Below are positions 7,193-13,873 of a stretch of DNA of 28,965 nt, one piece after another. Origin of the DNA: CAZAEB01 sp964484095 (GTDB lineage Bacteria; Patescibacteriota; Microgenomatia; UBA12405; BS750m-G30). Where the stretch lies: NCBI GenBank assembly GCA_964484095.1, contig CAZAEB010000006.1, positions 1 through 28,965 on the forward strand, written 5' to 3'. Below the pieces are notes generated by a model. That model saw only the letters and a list, made by a program, of their open reading frames with translations, ran no database searches and was not told the origin of the DNA. A program made the position numbers and the translations under genes. The first letter of the stretch is position 1; each line of letters opens with the position of its first letter.

Positions 7193-7666
7193 ATGAAAAA
7201 TAAAGGAAAGGATAAAATAACAACTGATGGGAATAATGTAAAACATGAATCTGCAGGTGGCTTTCTTTTTTTTGATGAAAAGGATGGTGAGCTACAAGTT
7301 GCTATTCTGAAGAAAGTAGATGATGATTGGTACATGCCCAAGGGACACACAAAAGAAGACGAAACCTTTAAGGAAACAGCTATTCGTGAACTGATGGAAG
7401 AACTTTCTTTGGAAGAGAAACCGAATGTAATAGGTGAAGCATATGTTGACACTTATGCCTTTACTCTTCCCAAAGATTCAAGGCAACATTTAAAAACAGT
7501 TCATGTATTTACTTTTAAAACAGATAAAAGGGTTCAAGTAAAACCAGAGGCGAATGAGAGTTTTGAAGACGCAGGATGGTTTACAGTACCTGAAGCAATG
7601 AAGATGCTAGCTTTTGATAAAAAAAGTCTTGAAAAAGCTGTAGAGTTATATATGAAAACTAAGTAA
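7193..7666 (+). CDS. Nudix hydrolase (Ap4A-hydrolase-like)
   Basis: 157 residues from ATG 7193. The Nudix box is complete: G-HTKED-E-TFKETAI-REL-M-EE, preceded by the substrate-loop WYMPKG that is typical of diadenosine-polyphosphate hydrolases (W..PKGH...GE). Hydrolysis of nucleoside diphosphate-linked compounds is expected; the precise substrate is unknown. The frame is open upstream to 7070 through the broken IS30 helix-turn-helix, so a fused product could be made. However, the ATG at 7193 with a weak AGGA nearby gives a normal-length Nudix protein. It is the only plus-strand gene inside the inverted-repeat cassette, and a hairpin terminator candidate follows 30 bases after the stop. Confidence 0.88.
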   Translation: MKNKGKDKITTDGNNVKHESAGGFLFFDEKDGELQVAILKKVDDDWYMPKGHTKEDETFKETAIRELMEELSLEEKPNVIGEAYVDTYAFTLPKDSRQHLKTVHVFTFKTDKRVQVKPEANESFEDAGWFTVPEAMKMLAFDKKSLEKAVELYMKTK

Positions 7667-7695
7667 GAAGTACCGTACTATTCAACTGCTGACTT

Positions 7696-7715
7696 AAGAC
7701 CTGCCGAGAGGTCTT
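7696..7715 (+). terminator. Candidate intrinsic terminator after the Nudix gene
   Basis: AAGACCT and AGGTCTT form a perfect 7-bp stem around a 6-base GCCGAG loop, 30 bases after the Nudix stop. The following tract is T-rich but interrupted (TGTTGAGGGTTTCTTT), so efficiency is uncertain. The rest of 7716-7895 contains no gene I can support. Confidence 0.5.
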
Positions 7716-7895
7716 TGTTGAGGGTTTCTTTATGTTTTATCTGGTTCGTAGTCTATCGAAGGAATAAAATTATATGCACCCAAAAGTCAAAAAATAAGCC
7801 TCTTGTTAAAGACATGAATGGATTTTGTTTGGCCAGCTATTGGAAGGTGAGTTTTGAACACTTTCTTTATTGTTTGATATCTTCGGTAACTATAG

Positions 7896-8903
7896 TCACT
7901 CTGACAATAATTCTGCCCGCACAACACTGCCGGTAACTGTCCCGCACGGGCGGAAAATTAAAGAATTCTCAAGTACATAAAACGGGTTGCTTTTTTGCTT
8001 AGGTTTATTAGGATAACAACGATTAATCGATTCTGCATAAACTTTGTCGAAATCTTGGTTTGGATTGGTGTAAACTTGATGTTCGAAAAAAGCGGTTAAA
8101 AAATCAGCCAACACCCTTTCCCTGGATGCATTTTTTATTTCCTTGGGTAGGGCTAAATTTTCAAATTTGAACTTAAACTTAAAAGCCTTTTTTTCATGCC
8201 AATACCTGCTCTTGCTTAGCGGAGCAATCTTCTTTTCTGCCAGTTTTAAGAAATAAATTGCATGACCAAGCTCGTGTATGAAAGTTAATACGTGATAAAT
8301 GCTTGGCTTAATTGGCGTTTCTATTATAACTTTTTTATTTTTCCAATCATATCTCGCGCTTGGATTAAAACCTATTTTTTTCTCAATTTTTATTTTTGAG
8401 ATGACTTTTTTAACTTCCGGAAGCTTCTTTTTTGCTAATTTATAGACATCTTCAGGAATAGTAAACTTGGGAGGGTTTATTAAATAAAGCGAGTCCGGTA
8501 TATTAAACTCCGACCAATACCATTTGGGGAGTTTGTTTGGAAGAGGAAGATTTTTGTTGACCTCTTCTATTACCTTGTCTGCGTTTTTGAAGAAAAAACC
8601 AAGCTTTTCTTCAGGAGTACCGTCATTCTTTAAAACATACTCTAAGTGGCTAGGAAATCCTTCATCTTTGGCCAACCTGCTTCGCTCGATAACTATTTTT
8701 TTAAATATAGGCTTAAGGGCCGAAATAACATCCTTGAATTTTTTATAAGCCTCTTTTCTCTCTTTTAATTTCTTTTTGGGATGGAAGATTTCTATTCTTA
8801 TTCTGTCAATTAAGTCCCAATCTGCAATGCCATAATATCTTTCAATTAAACGGGCAGCTTTTTTACGCTTTGGTGATAATGCATTTACCTTAATTTTACC
8901 CAT
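7896..8903 (-). CDS. HExxH zinc metalloprotease-like protein (M3-like zincin)
   Basis: 335 residues from ATG 8903; an upstream ATG at 8993 would add a 30-residue stretch translated from a palindrome, so it is rejected. The protein is Lys-rich and mostly helical. FIHELGHAIYFLKLAEKK in its C-terminal half is a zincin HExxH site. A downstream Glu in WHEKKAFKFKFKFENLAL could be the third zinc ligand, as in M3-family oligoendopeptidases. It is much shorter than M3 enzymes (about 560-600 residues), and I cannot align the rest, so the family is tentative. The last 20 residues (IFRPCGTVTGSVVRAELLSE) come from a locally GC-rich, hairpin-forming stretch and look like an acquired tail. It lies 37 bases downstream of the second Nudix gene, on the same strand. 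Confidence 0.65.
   Translation of the reverse strand: MGKIKVNALSPKRKKAARLIERYYGIADWDLIDRIRIEIFHPKKKLKERKEAYKKFKDVISALKPIFKKIVIERSRLAKDEGFPSHLEYVLKNDGTPEEKLGFFFKNADKVIEEVNKNLPLPNKLPKWYWSEFNIPDSLYLINPPKFTIPEDVYKLAKKKLPEVKKVISKIKIEKKIGFNPSARYDWKNKKVIIETPIKPSIYHVLTFIHELGHAIYFLKLAEKKIAPLSKSRYWHEKKAFKFKFKFENLALPKEIKNASRERVLADFLTAFFEHQVYTNPNQDFDKVYAESINRCYPNKPKQKSNPFYVLENSLIFRPCGTVTGSVVRAELLSE
7915..7953. repeat. GC-rich hairpin at the 3' end of the zincin gene
   Basis: A GC-rich island in AT-rich DNA. GCCCG near 7917 and CGGGC near 7947-7951 can pair around the intervening bases, and CGGTAACT occurs twice (7884-7891 and 7931-7938). It encodes the odd C-terminal tail of the zincin. It may be a decayed REP-like or insertion-sequence end. 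Confidence 0.35.
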
Positions 8904-8918
8904 GTTTTGTTTATGTGT

Positions 8919-8974
8919 AACGGGGGACGGACTTTTCAACTTATGGTTTGTTGAAGGTGATGCCCGTCCCCGTT
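8919..8974. repeat. REP-like long palindrome between two genes
   Basis: AACGGGGGACGG (8919-8930) pairs with CCGTCCCCGTT (8964-8974) apart from one extra G. Inside it TTCAAC (8935-8940) pairs with GTTGAA (8950-8955). The GGGGACGG/CCGTCCCC arms resemble REP elements mobilised by REP-associated (Y1, IS200-like) transposases; no such transposase is in the window. The right half encodes the last dozen residues of the upstream Nudix protein (8941-9708). Confidence 0.7.
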
Positions 8975-9708
8975 TGTTCAAAAATGTCGACAAATTCTGG
9001 CTCTTTACCTATTTTATTTACTCCAATGTCTCTGAGATCTTCCTTTCTCGCGAAAAACAAATTTTTCATCTCTAAGTCATTTCTTTCTTTGAATTTCTCC
9101 ATAGTTTCATCCTCAGTAAGATTGAGTCTGCAGTAAAACACTAACGCTACATTACGGGATTCAGTTCTAAGCGCGCCAAGCAAATTAAATTCCTCAACGT
9201 CGTTATTTTCAATACCGAGTTCTTCTTTTACTTCGTCGCATGAAGCAGTAAATAGATCTGCTCCATCATCTTCTTTAGATCTATTAAATACTCCGCCTAT
9301 GTAGCCATATTTTCGATTTGCTGCATATTTATCTGATTTTTCGCCGAATATAAACCTGCCGTCGGTGGTTTCGACAAAAATTGAAGAATATATAGCCATT
9401 GGTAAATATTCTTCACCTTTTTTTATTAATTCGTTTGTAAAATCTTTAATAGACGATCGTATACTAAAGGGGATTGTAGAAATTTCTAACATACACTTGT
9501 TCTGATCAATATGAAACTTCTCGAGTCTATATACTGGTTGATCCCACATTTTCTTACCAGACTCTCTTGCTTCTTGCATTTTTTGTTGCCAAATTCTCTT
9601 TGCTTTTTCTTCAATAACCGGATCAATTTTTCTAGAAGACACTTTGTCATATTTACAAGTTACATTCTTATTAGAAAAGTTGCCCTGAAAAATGATTTTG
9701 CTGTTCAT
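8941..9708 (-). CDS. Nudix-like hydrolase with N-terminal extension
   Basis: About 255 residues from ATG 9708; an earlier in-frame start at 9777 would begin within the terminal repeat and is unlikely. The N-terminal 115 residues form an uncharacterised region with a helical stretch (EEKAKRIWQQKMQEARESGK). The C-terminal half has a diverged Nudix box: YGYIGGVFNRSKEDDGADLF followed by TASCDEVKEELGI. The acidic EVKEELG core is present, but the spacing between the first Gly and Glu is one longer than canonical, and the usual Arg before the first Glu of REUxEE is Asp. Catalysis is therefore likely but not certain. The C-terminal tail TGTGITFNKP is encoded by half of a REP-like palindrome. It probably forms an operon with the zincin gene. 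Confidence 0.72.
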   Translation of the reverse strand: MNSKIIFQGNFSNKNVTCKYDKVSSRKIDPVIEEKAKRIWQQKMQEARESGKKMWDQPVYRLEKFHIDQNKCMLEISTIPFSIRSSIKDFTNELIKKGEEYLPMAIYSSIFVETTDGRFIFGEKSDKYAANRKYGYIGGVFNRSKEDDGADLFTASCDEVKEELGIENNDVEEFNLLGALRTESRNVALVFYCRLNLTEDETMEKFKERNDLEMKNLFFARKEDLRDIGVNKIGKEPEFVDIFEQTGTGITFNKP

Positions 9709-9763
9709 AGTTATGTAAAACATTTTACCATGGTGATTTAGAAGCTGTGTAAAAGTTTTTCCC

Positions 9764-9793
9764 GCAAGGTGGTGCAATTCGATTTAGAACTTA
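9764..9793 (-). repeat. Right 30-bp terminal inverted repeat
   Basis: Exact reverse complement of 7004-7033. It ends 42 bases before the GTG of the YvcK-family gene, so the cassette boundary abuts that gene's promoter region. The DNA just inside it differs from that inside the left arm, so this is not simply a second copy of the same end. Confidence 0.9.
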
Positions 9794-9835
9794 GAAAATC
9801 CAGTCAAAAAACATTTAGTGATAGAATAAAAAGTA

Positions 9836-10840
9836 GTGTATACAAAAATCAAAAAACCAAAAATTGTTGTAATTGGGGGAGGCACTGGAACGGCTGTTGT
9901 ACTGTCAGGGTTAAAACAAAAAGATTTAGATTTATCGGCAATAATTTCAGTAGCAGACTCTGGAGGTTCAACCGGTAGATTGCGAGATCAATTTGGTTTT
10001 TTGCCAGTAGGAGACCTTAGGCAATCGTTAGCGGCTTTGGCTCGCGAAAAAGATCAAGCATGGATTAGAAAATTACTGCTTTACAGGTTTGACCAAGGCG
10101 ATGGTTTAAAGGGTCACAATTTAGGAAACTTGATACTCACAGCACTGCAAGATATTTGCGCAAACACGACTAAAGCGTTAGAAGTAGCAGGACGCATCTT
10201 TAAATTAGAAGGAAGTATCTTTCCAGTGACCACAAAAAATGTTCAACTTGTGATTGAGTATGAAGATGGAACTTTCTTAATAGGTGAAGATAATTTAAAC
10301 CCAGGCAAGCTGGGAAATAAAAAAATAAAGAGAGTGAGACTGTCTCCTGCCGCTCAAATAAACACAAAGGCTGTAAAAGTAATTAAGGAGGCTGATTTAG
10401 TAGTAATTGGGCCGGGAGATCTCTACGCCAGTATTTTGCCAAACTTTGCGGTAAGTGGAGCCAAGAAGGTTTTGTCCGAAACTAAGGCTAAAATTGTATA
10501 TATAGTTAACCTTATGACCAGATACACCCAAACTCACAATTACACCGCAAGTATGCATGTAGAAGAGATTAAAAAGTATATTGGTAAATATCCGGATTTT
10601 GTGATTATAAATAATAAACAGATTCCAAAAGATATTCTTAAAAACTACACGCAAGAAAAAGGATATCCTGTAATAAACGACCTTCCAATAGATGCTCCAT
10701 ACAAAATAATAGCCCAAAAATTATTTACAATTGCTCAAACTAAACACAACAAAGCAGATGTTATAAAAAGGAGTTTGCTAATACATGATAAAGAAATACT
10801 AACTAAGGTGTTGTTAAATATATATAACAAAGAAAAGTAA
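9836..10840 (+). CDS. yvcK: YvcK/CofD-family protein (gluconeogenesis factor)
   Basis: 334 residues, full length for the YvcK family: a Rossmann-like fold related to the archaeal CofD 2-phospho-lactate transferase. In Firmicutes and Actinobacteria, YvcK/CuvA binds UDP-sugars and links carbon metabolism to cell-wall synthesis. The N-terminus has KIVVIGGGTGTAV (G13-T18 region) and DSGGSTGRLRDQFG, followed by LPVGDLRQ. DQGDGLKGHNLGNLILTAL and VVIGPGDLYASILPN are further family signatures. The start is GTG 9836: an in-frame TAA lies 9 bases upstream and no other early start exists. A TAGAAT hexamer (9822-9827) ends 8 bases before it, consistent with a nearly leaderless transcript. The presence of two penicillin-binding proteins nearby fits a role in envelope growth, though that link is inference. 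Confidence 0.9.
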   Translation: MYTKIKKPKIVVIGGGTGTAVVLSGLKQKDLDLSAIISVADSGGSTGRLRDQFGFLPVGDLRQSLAALAREKDQAWIRKLLLYRFDQGDGLKGHNLGNLILTALQDICANTTKALEVAGRIFKLEGSIFPVTTKNVQLVIEYEDGTFLIGEDNLNPGKLGNKKIKRVRLSPAAQINTKAVKVIKEADLVVIGPGDLYASILPNFAVSGAKKVLSETKAKIVYIVNLMTRYTQTHNYTASMHVEEIKKYIGKYPDFVIINNKQIPKDILKNYTQEKGYPVINDLPIDAPYKIIAQKLFTIAQTKHNKADVIKRSLLIHDKEILTKVLLNIYNKEK

Positions 10841-10868
10841 ATAAAGGGATGTAGATGGAGTTTGTTTA

Positions 10869-11143
10869 CTACTCATCGGGTTCGCAGCCGTTTTCTATTG
10901 TTTGACCGCTTTTCAAAAGAGCCCTTTTAAATTCTAAAACAGCTTTAATTCCACATCGAGCTCTAAGTAAGGTAAAAATTTCGTCTAAAACGTAAATTGA
11001 TCGCTTTTTATTAACCCTTTCCCTTTACCAACAGTAATCTTGTCCAATTTCCATATAGGCAAATCATTTATTTTCCCTATTCCCTCGCCTGCTAATTCTC
11101 GCTCCATTGATAAATCTTTTATTAAAAAATTGTCTAGCTTCAT
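10869..11143 (-). pseudogene. Frameshifted small gene of unknown function
   Basis: On the minus strand an ATG at 11143 opens 52 codons beginning MKLDNFLIKDLSMERELAGE and ending at a TAG. A second frame, open from before that stop, continues with RSIYVLDEIFTLLRARCGIK and AVLEFKRALLKSGQTIENG to a TAG at 10869. The two pieces overlap near 11000 and read like one protein of about 90 residues broken by a single indel around an A/G-rich run (11003-11030). I do not recognise the family. Alternatively the gene is intact and the indel is an assembly error. Confidence 0.5.
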
Positions 11144-11219
11144 GTTTGGAGCACTAGCGCTGACTATTCCATATAAATAGGTTCGTAAAAAGATAGCTTG
11201 TGTGAGAAAATATAAAGCT

Positions 11220-12491
11220 ATGGAAAATAAAAAACTCCAATATTATTTTATTTTAGGTATAAATCACTCCCTTTCCAAAGTGGATATTATTAACGTTCTT
11301 TCTAAAAATCCTCTTGACTTTGCAATTTTAGAGGCCTCGGAAGAGATTTTACTTATCGAGACTGAAAAAAAGCTTGAAGTTGACAGTCTTATGCTTGAGT
11401 TAGGAAGTGCTGTAAAAATTGGCCAAATTTTTGAAAAATACCCCAAAAAAAACTTTCCCCAAAGCTTCCTTAAAGAAATTTCCAAAGAAAAGTTCGAAAA
11501 TTTCTTTCTGGCCGACAAAGACGCTGATTTGCGTTTCGGAACCAGCGTCTATAACGGCGGCACCGGATTCAAAGCGTTAAATAAAACTTTTTTTTCCACC
11601 TTTAAGATCGCCAAGATTTTAAAAAAGAAATTTAATTTAAAATATCTAAACGTAAAATCAAGAAAAATCCCCAGCTTCTTAGTTGATAAAGCCGGTTTTT
11701 TATCTTCCGGATTTGAACTGGTCATAATCAGTAGCAAAGACGGCGCTTATATAGGAAAGACTCTTTCTGTCCAAGATTATAAAAGTTATAGTCTTCGCGA
11801 TTACGGCCGACCCGAGAGAGACGCCAAATCAGGAATGATTCCCCCTAAACTGGCAAAAATAATGATTAATCTTGCCGGAAAAAACAAAAACCGAACTTTT
11901 CTCGATCCATTTTGCGGGTCTGGAACTTTTCTCCAGGAACTTGCTCTGCTGGGTTATAAAAATATCATCGGCACTGATTTAGAGCAAAAGGCGGTTTATT
12001 CAACAAGGAAAAATCTAGACTGGCTGTTTGAAAAATATTCTCTCGATATGAAAGATTACGAAATTAAAATTTTTAAAAAAGATGTACGGCGATTGTCTTC
12101 TAAATTAGCAGAAAACAACATAGACGCCATTGTTACCGAGCCCTATTTAGGATCCCCTAAAGCAAAATATTTTTCTCCTGGCCAAATAACAAGAGAAATC
12201 TCCCAGCTTTCTCTTTTATATGAGAGCACTTTTGGACAGTTCTCTAAACTGCTCAAAAAAAATGGAGTGGTGGTAATCACCTTCCCGATTTTCAGATTTA
12301 AAAATCAATTTTTCAATCTTGAAATTTTAGAGGAAATTAAAAAACAAGGCTTTAAACAAAAAGAGTTTATTAACCCTGATATAAGCGGCTTTAATCTCTT
12401 AAATTTAAAAATCACCCCTCGAAATTCAATAGTTTACTTTCATCCCGGACAGACTATTTCAAGAGAGGTTTTTGTTTTCGAGAAAAGTTGA
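11220..12491 (+). CDS. Trm11/TrmG10-like RNA guanine-N2 methyltransferase (THUMP-type)
   Basis: 423 residues from ATG 11220; an in-frame GTG at 11202 would add six residues and cannot be excluded. The C-terminal half is a class I SAM-dependent methyltransferase. FLDPFCGSGTFLQELALLGY is motif I of the UPF0020/Trm11 family, IIGTDLEQKAV is motif II, and IVTEPYLGSP sits where the catalytic (D/N)PPY motif is usual. The catalytic tetrapeptide is thus the variant EPYL, as also occurs in this branch of tRNA-methyltransferase-like proteins. The N-terminal 150 residues would include a diverged THUMP-like RNA-binding region. The likely product is N2-methylguanosine in tRNA, but rRNA cannot be excluded. 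It converges on dnaN with a 2-base gap. Confidence 0.75.
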   Translation: MENKKLQYYFILGINHSLSKVDIINVLSKNPLDFAILEASEEILLIETEKKLEVDSLMLELGSAVKIGQIFEKYPKKNFPQSFLKEISKEKFENFFLADKDADLRFGTSVYNGGTGFKALNKTFFSTFKIAKILKKKFNLKYLNVKSRKIPSFLVDKAGFLSSGFELVIISSKDGAYIGKTLSVQDYKSYSLRDYGRPERDAKSGMIPPKLAKIMINLAGKNKNRTFLDPFCGSGTFLQELALLGYKNIIGTDLEQKAVYSTRKNLDWLFEKYSLDMKDYEIKIFKKDVRRLSSKLAENNIDAIVTEPYLGSPKAKYFSPGQITREISQLSLLYESTFGQFSKLLKKNGVVVITFPIFRFKNQFFNLEILEEIKKQGFKQKEFINPDISGFNLLNLKITPRNSIVYFHPGQTISREVFVFEKS

Positions 12492-12493
12492 GT

Positions 12494-13609
12494 TTACTCC
12501 TCCATTCTTACCGGCATAATGATATGAAGCCAAGTTTTATCTCCATCAATTTTAAATACTGTCGGAGAAAGAGGGTCATTAAGTTCGATAGTTATGTCTT
12601 TTTTGTCTGCCGGAACGGCGTTTACAAAATCTAAGAGGAATTTATAATTGAAAGCAATCTTTATCGGTTCCCCTTCTACCTTAACTGGAAGGCTGGCTTT
12701 ATTTTCTCCCACTTGAGGAGCATTGGCAGTAATTGTCATTTCCTGTTTACCGATTTTTAGTAAAACAATGTTTGCCGACTCTCTGGCAAAAACAGAAGCA
12801 ATTCTCACCGACTGGACAAAATCTTCTTTATTTAAAGAAACTTTTGTTTTCGCGCTTTGAGGGATAATTTTTTCATATTCAGGAAACTCTCCCTCTAAAA
12901 GCCTGGAAGAAATTTCCATTTGAGGAAAAGCAAAGATTGCTTGATTTTGACCCTTGGTAAGACCAATCTGGACCGTTTCCCCTTTACCTAGTCTGATTAC
13001 CTCACTTAACGTTTTTGCCGGCACTAAAAAGGCTGATTTTTCTTTTGTAGATTTTTTTCCCAAGGTGACCTTTTTAAAAGAGAGACGATAACCATCGGTG
13101 GCGGCCATTCTATACTCTCCGTTTTCAAACTGCCAAAATATTCCTTCCAGCACCGGTCTTGTCTCATCACTGGCAGCGGCAAATCCCACCTGAGAAACCG
13201 CCTGTGACAAACTTTCTAAAGGAAGAGAAAATGAAGACTTTTTATCTAAGCTTGGCACTTGAGGAAACTCGTCCACTCTCATCCCAACAAAAGAGGCGGT
13301 CGCTTGAGGAGAAGAAATTGTTAACTGATTATCTTTTTCGGAAACTAAATTTATTTTTTCTGTGGAAAGATAGGAAACAAACTCAGCCATCTCTCTGGCT
13401 GGCATTGCCAGCTTACCCGGCTTTTCAATTTTAGCTCCTAACCAAATGTTTATTCCTAATTCCAAATTAGTAGCTGATAAGCAAAGTTTACCATTATCGG
13501 TAGAGAGGAGAATGTTGTTTAGTATTGGTAGTTGTGGTCTTGAACTTACAAATCGAGAAGTAATTGATAAGCCTTGATCTAGATTATTTTGTAAAATTTG
13601 CAACTTCAT
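12494..13609 (-). CDS. dnaN: DNA polymerase III sliding clamp (beta subunit)
   Basis: 371 residues, the normal length of three repeated clamp domains. The protein forms a ring around DNA that tethers the replicative polymerase. The N-terminus MKLQILQNNLDQGLSITSRF and PILNNILLS match the family, as do AMPAREMAEFVSYL, GIFWQFENGEYRMAATDGYR (ATDGxRL) and the C-terminal HIIMPVRM, which closes the hydrophobic partner-binding pocket. It lies downstream of dnaA on the same strand, the usual dnaA-dnaN order, separated by a 264-base gap with origin-like features. No Shine-Dalgarno precedes the ATG; the upstream bases are extremely AT-rich. Confidence 0.97.
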   Translation of the reverse strand: MKLQILQNNLDQGLSITSRFVSSRPQLPILNNILLSTDNGKLCLSATNLELGINIWLGAKIEKPGKLAMPAREMAEFVSYLSTEKINLVSEKDNQLTISSPQATASFVGMRVDEFPQVPSLDKKSSFSLPLESLSQAVSQVGFAAASDETRPVLEGIFWQFENGEYRMAATDGYRLSFKKVTLGKKSTKEKSAFLVPAKTLSEVIRLGKGETVQIGLTKGQNQAIFAFPQMEISSRLLEGEFPEYEKIIPQSAKTKVSLNKEDFVQSVRIASVFARESANIVLLKIGKQEMTITANAPQVGENKASLPVKVEGEPIKIAFNYKFLLDFVNAVPADKKDITIELNDPLSPTVFKIDGDKTWLHIIMPVRMEE

Positions 13610-13873
13610 TTTTAAACGTTTATTATTTCTAATATATTAGTTAGTTAACTTATAGTAGCAGTATTAGTAGGTTGTGTCTATAAGTGGGAAACTAAAGCCA
13701 GAGTCTGCCTGAGACGGTTGTGGGAAACAACAAAACTGCCTTTTTTTAAGCCTTTTAGTGATAATTTGTCTTATAATCTCTCCTAGGCTTCGTCTTTGTT
13801 TCGGCGGAAAACTTTCTAAATTTTGTTTATACCGTTGTGGAAAAAACATGATGGTATGTGGATAAGTTAAAAT
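13610..13873. other. Candidate chromosomal replication origin (oriC) between dnaN and dnaA
   Basis: A consensus DnaA box in reverse orientation, TGTGGATAA, lies at 13857-13865. A one-mismatch version, TGTGGAAAA, lies at 13836-13844, and a looser TGTGGGAAA near 13720. At the dnaN side an AT-rich run (13612-13652) is followed by TAG TAG CAG TAT TAG TAG (13653-13670), which resembles the DnaA-trio element that DnaA uses to open the duplex. The location between dnaA and dnaN is a common origin site. A 61-codon minus-strand frame across it is not supported as a gene. Cumulative GC skew over the whole genome would be needed to confirm it. Confidence 0.65.

Larger units (their letters stand above)
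7004..9793. mobile_element. IS30-derived cassette with perfect 30-bp terminal inverted repeats
   Basis: A 2,790-base unit is bounded by identical 30-bp arms in inverted orientation (7004-7033 and 9764-9793). Just inside the left arm lies the broken 5' end of an IS30-like transposase gene, as expected for an IS30 terminus. Instead of the rest of the transposase, the interior holds a Nudix gene (plus), a zincin gene and a second Nudix gene (both minus). No complete transposase is present, so any movement would depend on one supplied in trans. The 3 bases flanking each end (CTG and GAA) are not a target duplication, so decay, rearrangement or independent insertion of two ends cannot be excluded. 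Confidence 0.6.

Noticed and set aside
8675..8686. 12-base match between 2488-2499 and the minus strand of the zincin gene
   Set aside because: Matches of this length between arbitrary positions are expected many times in 29 kb.
10397..10717. 106-codon minus-strand frame inside yvcK
   Set aside because: Shadow of the clear YvcK gene; composition is Phe/Tyr-rich in the manner of antisense translations.
13664..13849. 61-codon minus-strand frame between dnaN and dnaA
   Set aside because: No family resemblance, no ribosome-binding site, and it coincides with DnaA-box-like sequences in the probable origin.
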